Of a stretch of 64,000 bases of DNA, positions 61,401 to 64,000 are shown in pieces. Numbering within the stretch: position 1 is the stretch's first letter; each line of letters starts with the position of its first letter. The stretch comes from Mytilus edulis (lineage: Eukaryota; Mollusca; Bivalvia; Mytilida; Mytilidae), in the NCBI RefSeq assembly GCF_963676685.1, contig NC_092356.1, positions 44,231,601 to 44,295,600 of the forward strand, given 5' to 3'. The notes below the pieces were generated by a model. It saw only the letters and a list, made by a program, of their open reading frames with translations, made no database searches and was not told the origin of the DNA. A program made the position numbers and the translations under genes.

Positions 61401-63008
61401 AATTTGAAATTAATTTTAGTTAATTTTTTTTTTGTTGACTTATAATTGTCTGCCGAAAACAATGGTATTAAAAGTTTACTTTGATACAGATAAAATAATG
61501 ATGGATGGCTGTTTAACGTTTAGATTTTAACGTCACGGTGCTAAAACTTCACATTTAGTAATTATCCGTAGGAATACAATATAATCTGACTCATAGCCGA
61601 CTAGTTTTCAGTGCAGTAAATATCAATTTGAAAGTCTGGATCAAGATAGCCCGGGTTTAAACAAAAACCTTGTGCACCAAACGTATGGCAAAATCAAAGG
61701 TACTTTATTAATATGATTTGCTATATAGCATGCTACCACAAAACCTTATATAATGTTCACCGATTAAAATAGATTGTTTAATTTCATACCTAGAGCTAAC
61801 ATTAAGGAATATGATAAATTGTTTTAAAAACATAGATCATTTTATAACAGCTCAGTTAAACGTTAAAAACAGAAGATATAACAGGTGATATTTGATATAA
61901 GAATACAGTAATGATTGTGCATGTTTGTAATGATAAAATATAATGAACAAAGTTTCATACCTGCTAGAGAATGGGTATGCTCCATCATCAATGTTAAACT
62001 CTAATGGTTGAACTGTAGGAACCGACGGTCTACTTCTGTCGAAATACACGGCAGTAGAATCAACTTTACTATTACCCATTATGTCATGTGCACGAATCCA
62101 AATTTGATACGAATCTCCATCACGAATGTCAGATGGCGTGAAACTTTTATTGTCACTTAAAGGTAAAACATCTTCCCAACCCGTGTTTGGAACCACAGAC
62201 GTAGGAACACCAAAGATACCTATAGTTTCAAAACGAATGATGGATTTAATATTTGGTATTGCAGCTTTATTTCTTTTACCTGTTTTATCATCAAATCTAG
62301 GAAGTATTTTTTTGTAGTCATGCCGCCTTCCTTCACTTCCATCATCCAGACGTGGATCGTAGTCAAGTATTTTTTCAAGGAAATATCCCTTTTCATGAAC
62401 TTCATTCACGAAATGACCAGACCATGTAACATCAATTCTCGAAAACTGACTTGTTTGCCATGTAAAATTTGACAGTTCGGACGCAGTGGTAACAATAATC
62501 GCATGTGCAGAGCTAGTTGATATGGTAGACGTTTTATCATATATTGCTACTTGTCGTGCATATTTAGAATTGTTCGCTTTGTCACTTACTTCTAGTATCG
62601 CGGAGTACACACCAGGTTCATTGGGTTCATAGGTCGGAAAGGAAGTAGTGTTGCTGGCATTTATAACCAGAGGTACTGGATTAAATGTCGTATTGATGAG
62701 AGGCTCCCTTAATCCTTTATGGTCGTAACTATACTCCATTTTCCAAACTTCAAATACATATCTCGATATTCCTGATAAGTTGTCTCTCCATCCAGACGCT
62801 TGAGCATTCAGTGCACCCTAAAAATAAAAAAGTGATATAGTTGTGGTTAAACCAATAAGAAATACATTTACTTAATACAATTTTAGTTGAGAAAACCTTA
62901 TTTAACTATCTTTAATAGTCTAGTTTTATGTTTTGCTTTACCTCACTATCCAGAGATAGGGGACGGATGAACGTCACATTATGTATGCCTCTGTCCCTAG
63001 TCAAGAGC
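44243..63008 (-). CDS. Receptor tyrosine pseudokinase, 15 exons, 5' end outside the window
   Basis: Exons (5' to 3'): 63008-62942, 62817-61961, 61331-61217, 59642-59448, 58594-58558, 53696-53406, 52804-52763, 51561-51413, 50593-50395, 49525-49409, 48134-47980, 47522-47412, 46036-45916, 45077-44984, 44381-44243. Every intron has GT-AG ends and all phases agree, giving 895 residues to the TAA at 44,245-44,243. The order is an extracellular region with an FN3 domain (about 424-520), a TM helix (536-551), a juxtamembrane stretch and a tyrosine-kinase fold (about 612-880). [27 protein letters not shown] and [11 protein letters not shown] are clear tyrosine-kinase C-lobe motifs. The catalytic Asp of HRD is Arg (HRRLAARN, residue 746) and DFG is GFG (764-766). 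The glycine loop reads [10 protein letters not shown] and the alpha-C Glu position appears to be Ile665, while beta-3 Lys647 (VVAKTLK) remains. It is predicted to be catalytically dead and to signal by dimerising or scaffolding, as known receptor pseudokinases do. Residue numbers count from the first one visible here. Confidence 0.88.
44270..44330 (-). other. Last-exon acidic/Tyr tail of the pseudokinase
   Basis: Residues of the C-terminal tail ([20 protein letters not shown]) lie just after the kinase fold and close the protein about 20 residues beyond it, so there is no long phosphotyrosine tail as in EGFR-type receptors. Confidence 0.6.
47412..47522 (-). CDS. Pseudokinase exon 12: catalytic-loop and DFG exon, both Asp lost
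   Basis: 37 codons, phase 0 at both ends, acceptor CTCTAAG and donor GTACGT. It reads [14 protein letters not shown], then [16 protein letters not shown]. The HRD Asp is CGT (Arg) and the DFG Asp is GGA (Gly). Each needs two base changes from any Asp codon, so a single sequencing error cannot explain either. LAARN, including the Asn that normally binds Mg, is kept. One Tyr in the activation-loop region (SYDEG) remains. Confidence 0.93.
47980..50593 (-). CDS. Pseudokinase exons 9-11: juxtamembrane and kinase N-lobe
   Basis: Exon 9 (50593-50395) encodes the juxtamembrane region and [15 protein letters not shown], a degenerate glycine loop with only the middle Gly kept, then HEVVAKTLK with the beta-3 Lys. 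Exon 10 (49525-49409) encodes [15 protein letters not shown] and [13 protein letters not shown]; aligned to FGFR-type kinases, Ile replaces the alpha-C Glu. Exon 11 (48134-47980) encodes [18 protein letters not shown] (hinge and D helix) to [13 protein letters not shown]. Split codons at 9/10 (G+AT) and 10/11 (C+GC) rebuild Asp and Arg. Confidence 0.9.
48200..48800 (+). pseudogene. GC-richer coding-like fragment inside a pseudokinase intron
   Basis: Between pseudokinase exons 10 and 11 lies a stretch visibly richer in C and G than its surroundings. In one plus-strand frame (about 48,298-48,592) it reads without a stop as a plausible protein, for example [19 protein letters not shown] and [18 protein letters not shown], ending at a TGA. 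Upstream, [19 protein letters not shown] reads in a different frame, which suggests a frameshift. Downstream only short open pieces remain. I do not recognise the family. It is probably a decayed captured gene or mobile-element fragment. Confidence 0.4.
50235..50385 (+). repeat. Dispersed repeat R3, copy abutting pseudokinase exon 9
   Basis: Contains ctatgttgtgttttgtgtac, ttagccatggcgttgtaagt and ggtatcttccgcccctctct. It ends about 10 bp from the donor end of exon 9 (50,395), inside the intron. Confidence 0.75.
51413..52804 (-). CDS. Pseudokinase exons 7-8: stalk mini-exon and transmembrane helix
   Basis: Exon 7 (52804-52763) is only 42 nt and encodes [13 protein letters not shown]. Exon 8 (51561-51413) continues [18 protein letters not shown], a single membrane helix, then a basic stretch [20 protein letters not shown] on the cytoplasmic side. 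Codons split across 6/7 (G+TG, Val) and 7/8 (G+GT, Gly). An alternative exon 8 acceptor about 20 bp upstream (tcatag) exists but would break phase with exon 7. Confidence 0.9.
52445..52493. repeat. Poly-C/poly-A run (about 50 bp)
   Basis: A run of about 20 C followed by about 20 A, next to R3-like flank (aaataaaggcaacagt, ctgttcaataaacc, gaagtgcaacac). The flank also matches 4,015-4,160, so this is an insertion or expansion within another dispersed repeat. It lies in a pseudokinase intron. Confidence 0.7.
53406..53696 (-). CDS. Pseudokinase exon 6: fibronectin type III domain
   Basis: 291 nt, phase 1 at both ends, encoding one domain. It begins [20 protein letters not shown], has the FN3 core Trp, then [20 protein letters not shown] and [13 protein letters not shown] (the conserved L-x-Y segment; Trp replaces one aromatic), and ends FAFATQEK. 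One exon coding one FN3 domain in symmetric phase is the usual arrangement for this module. Confidence 0.9.
53708..54018 (+). mobile_element. MITE B, copy 2, ending next to a splice acceptor
   Basis: Shares with 29,603-29,925: taattgtagatgtaacacgt, cttctgattggctgac, gtcatgtgatcatgaagtca and the terminal palindrome (gaaataacataaaaaaaaat against tttttttatgttatttcgtc, arms of about 60 bp). Its left end is only about 12 bp from the start of pseudokinase exon 6 (53,696), so the intron's 3' end is largely element-derived. Confidence 0.83.
54502..54662. mobile_element. Small TIR element D with G and C runs, copy 2
   Basis: Starts taggcggatttagggggg and ends ttctggatccgccactg. Internal phrases ttggttgcttatatagggaa and tcactgaagcgtgactggag match copy 1 (14,148-14,302). 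Confidence 0.85.
55648..56207 (-). pseudogene. LINE C-terminal region, frameshifted
   Basis: After the main frame stops at 56,170, the continuation is read in another frame from about 56,207 ([19 protein letters not shown] and onward). The switch falls at an A run (+ strand t run at about 56,191-56,200), consistent with a one-base length change. A second switch near 55,890 returns to [17 protein letters not shown] and LFKCDTHLL, and the frame ends at the TAA at 55,650-55,648. The C-x2-C ... H-x4-C pattern is typical of LINE C-termini. At least two frameshifts mean it is not functional. Confidence 0.8.
56170..57549 (-). pseudogene. LINE reverse transcriptase ORF (459 codons), endonuclease-RT deletion
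   Basis: CGDFNARI is the APE-endonuclease GDFN motif. About 45 residues later the sequence is already [16 protein letters not shown] (RT block 1), so the rest of the endonuclease and the linker are gone by an in-frame deletion. RT then runs through [27 protein letters not shown] (first catalytic Asp), [13 protein letters not shown] and [11 protein letters not shown] (YADD at about 56,880-56,869), to YKYLGIQF. Catalytic residues are intact but the protein lacks its endonuclease and is frameshifted at the 3' end, so it is a dead copy. Confidence 0.9.
57555..57595 (-). repeat. Dispersed repeat R4 fragment at the LINE 5' boundary
   Basis: Reads gcacagaaattaacaactat aggtcaccatacg, the reverse complement of the R4 phrase seen at 33,020-33,065. 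It abuts the truncated LINE 5' end. Confidence 0.7.
58050..58135. repeat. Palindromic ccggttaacc array with hAT-like end
   Basis: The units accggttaacc and ggtaccggttaaccggttaa overlap four or five times. The minus strand ends attagtgttgtcaacggtta, which resembles a hAT-type terminal sequence (CA/TAGTGTTG). No partner end was found. It lies inside TIR element E. Confidence 0.55.
58558..59642 (-). CDS. Pseudokinase exons 4-5: Cys-rich exon and 37-nt mini-exon
   Basis: Exon 4 (59642-59448, 65 codons, phase 0 to 0) begins [20 protein letters not shown] and has six Cys in total, then [20 protein letters not shown]. Exon 5 (58594-58558) is 37 nt, with acceptor TTTTGTTTTAG and donor GTAAGT, and encodes [12 protein letters not shown]. 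It was found because a phase 0-to-1 exon was required between exons 4 and 6. Joined to exon 6 it rebuilds a Tyr codon (T+AC). Other frames of exon 4 contain stops. Confidence 0.85.
59865..60085 (-). repeat. Dispersed repeat R3, inverted copy
   Basis: Contains gagggacgaaaaataccaga, gggacagccaaattcataga, actgacaaggccatggctaa and, farther on, gggggtgatctcaggtactc, the reverse complement of R3 phrases at 4,430-4,625. Confidence 0.8.
60270..60575 (-). repeat. Dispersed repeat R2, long inverted copy
   Basis: Contains ttatcaaaggtaccaggatt, cgccagacgcacgtttcgtc, tacaaagttgaagagcattg, aagtacggctaaggtaata, tcaacaccgaagtgctgact and gggacgaaacgtccaccagc. It is the inverted counterpart of one 356-bp unit at 63,420-64,000. 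Confidence 0.9.
61217..63008 (-). CDS. Pseudokinase exons 1-3 visible here: N-terminal extracellular part
   Basis: First visible exon 63008-62942 (67 nt) encodes [19 protein letters not shown]. Exon 62817-61961 (857 nt) begins [20 protein letters not shown], then [20 protein letters not shown], an Ig-like or FN3-like beta-sandwich pattern, and later [20 protein letters not shown]. Exon 61331-61217 (115 nt) encodes [19 protein letters not shown]. Split codon AG+A rebuilds Arg between the last two. Many N-x-S/T sites. The first visible exon enters in phase 2, so at least one more exon, including the signal peptide, lies beyond 64,000 or in the 63.0-64.0 kb stretch. Confidence 0.85.
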
Positions 63009-63400
63009 CTGAAATTCAGTAGTTGTCGTTGGTTGCCGTAAGAATTTGTTTGTTTTTTGTTTTTTATTTTGTTATAAATCCTATTTTGTCATTTTTGGAC
63101 TTTTTATAGCTGACTGTATGGTTTGAGTTTTACATTGTTTTATCCATAATGATTGTTGAATGACATTCTGATAATCACAGAGCTATGAATATTTTGTATT
63201 AGATTGTCTGTTAAAACTTTCTCTAATCTCAAAGGTTACAATATTGTAGATGCATGCACACTAAAACATTGAAGTCTTGTCTTTTCCCTTTATTTAATTC
63301 AATTTTCGTTTTTATACACAATTTAACCAATGTTTTTTGCACCTCAAGGGTGCGGTACACGATCTTTTTCCTGAAGTAATTTTTTTTCTGTTTGGTAATA
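63009..63400. other. Intron of the pseudokinase gene, nothing else recognised
   Basis: AT-rich. Presumed intron upstream (on the minus strand) of the first visible exon. No earlier exon could be supported. Confidence 0.5.
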
Positions 63401-63414
63401 CATTAATAATAAGA

Positions 63415-64000
63415 TTCATTTCATCTTCAATGCTCTTCAACTTTGTACTTGTTTGGGTTGATAAATATTTTGATATGAGCGTCACTGATGAGTCTTGTGT
63501 AGACGAAACGCGCGTCTGGCGTATTAAATTATAATCCTGGTACCTTTGATAACTATTTACATCACTGGGTCGATGCCACTGCTGGTGGACGTTTCGTCCC
63601 CGAGGGTATCACAAGCCCAGTAGTCAACACTTCGGTGTTGACGTGAATATAAATAATGTGGTAATTTTTATAAATTTCCTATTTACAAAACTTTAAATAT
63701 TTCGAAAAACTAAGGATTTTGTTATCCCAGGCATAGATTACCTTAGCCGTATTTGGCACAACTTTTTGGGAATTTTGGATCTTCAATGCTTTTCAACTTT
63801 GTACTTGTTTGGCTTTATAAATATTTTGATATGAGCGTCACTGATGAGTCTTGTGTAGACGAAACGCGCGTCTGGCGTATTAAATTATAATCCTGGTACC
63901 TTTGATAACTATTTACACCACTGGGTCGATGCCACTGCTGGTGGACGTTTCGTCCCCGAGGGTATCACCAGTCCAGTAGTCAACACTTCGGTGTTTGACA
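63415..64000 (+). repeat. Tandem dimer of dispersed repeat R2, period about 356 bp
   Basis: Phrases gagcgtcactgatgagtctt, gtagacgaaacgcgcgtctg, taatcctggtacctttgata, ctgctggtggacgtttcgtc and agtagtcaacacttcggtgt occur at 63,477-63,640 and again, 356 bp later, at 63,833-63,998. The two units are nearly identical. The second is cut by the window edge. Confidence 0.92.

Overview
The window is eukaryotic nuclear DNA: AT-rich, with sparse coding sequence, GT-AG introns and many dispersed repeats. Several repeat families, including the palindromic core gacgaaacgcgcgtctggcg and the gccatggcgttgtcagttta family, are ones I associate with mytilid mussels and other bivalves. The three protein-coding loci also suit a bivalve. 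The assignment to a bivalve, probably a mussel, is inference from memory and was not searched.

Layout. 1-25,100: no convincing gene. It holds an A-rich minisatellite (390-825), dispersed repeats, a large TIR element (12.7-13.5 kb), a 123-bp tandem duplication next to a field of GTGAA/TTCAC palindromes (17.8-18.4 kb) and a higher-order satellite (18.95-19.92 kb). 25,129-28,331 (+): an intact single-exon 7TM receptor of the adhesion/Methuselah-like type, 1044 aa. A His-rich upstream ORF ends in an ATGA overlap with the receptor start. 28.7-30.9 kb: three foldback MITE copies. 33.7-33.9 kb: a large (GA)n microsatellite. 34,567-36,512 (-): a complete two-exon vanin/biotinidase-type amidohydrolase of 495 aa with the Glu-Lys-Cys triad. 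37.0-38.2 kb: a second copy of the TIR element, nested in a SINE with a tRNA-like head. 38.2-44.2 kb: repeats only.

44,243-63,008 (-): the 3' fifteen exons of a receptor tyrosine kinase gene whose 5' end lies beyond the window. I rebuilt the exon chain by hand; every junction keeps phase and uses GT-AG. The product has an extracellular region with an FN3 domain, one TM helix and a tyrosine-kinase fold that ends the protein. The catalytic HRD is HRR and the DFG is GFG, the glycine loop is degenerate and the alpha-C Glu appears to be missing. I therefore predict a receptor pseudokinase. One of its introns carries a 3.7-kb TIR element whose ends are arrays of gttcgccct motifs. That element encloses an internally deleted LINE and is bracketed by an apparent 8-10 bp target duplication. 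63.4-64.0 kb is a tandem dimer of the gacgaaacgcgcg repeat.

The three genes have no obvious joint pathway. All three are secreted or membrane proteins: a peptide or adhesion-type GPCR, a pantetheinase/biotinidase-like enzyme and a receptor pseudokinase. No CRISPR, operon, rRNA or canonical tRNA gene was seen. The most notable items are the pseudokinase, the gttcgccct TIR element and the overlapping His-rich uORF.
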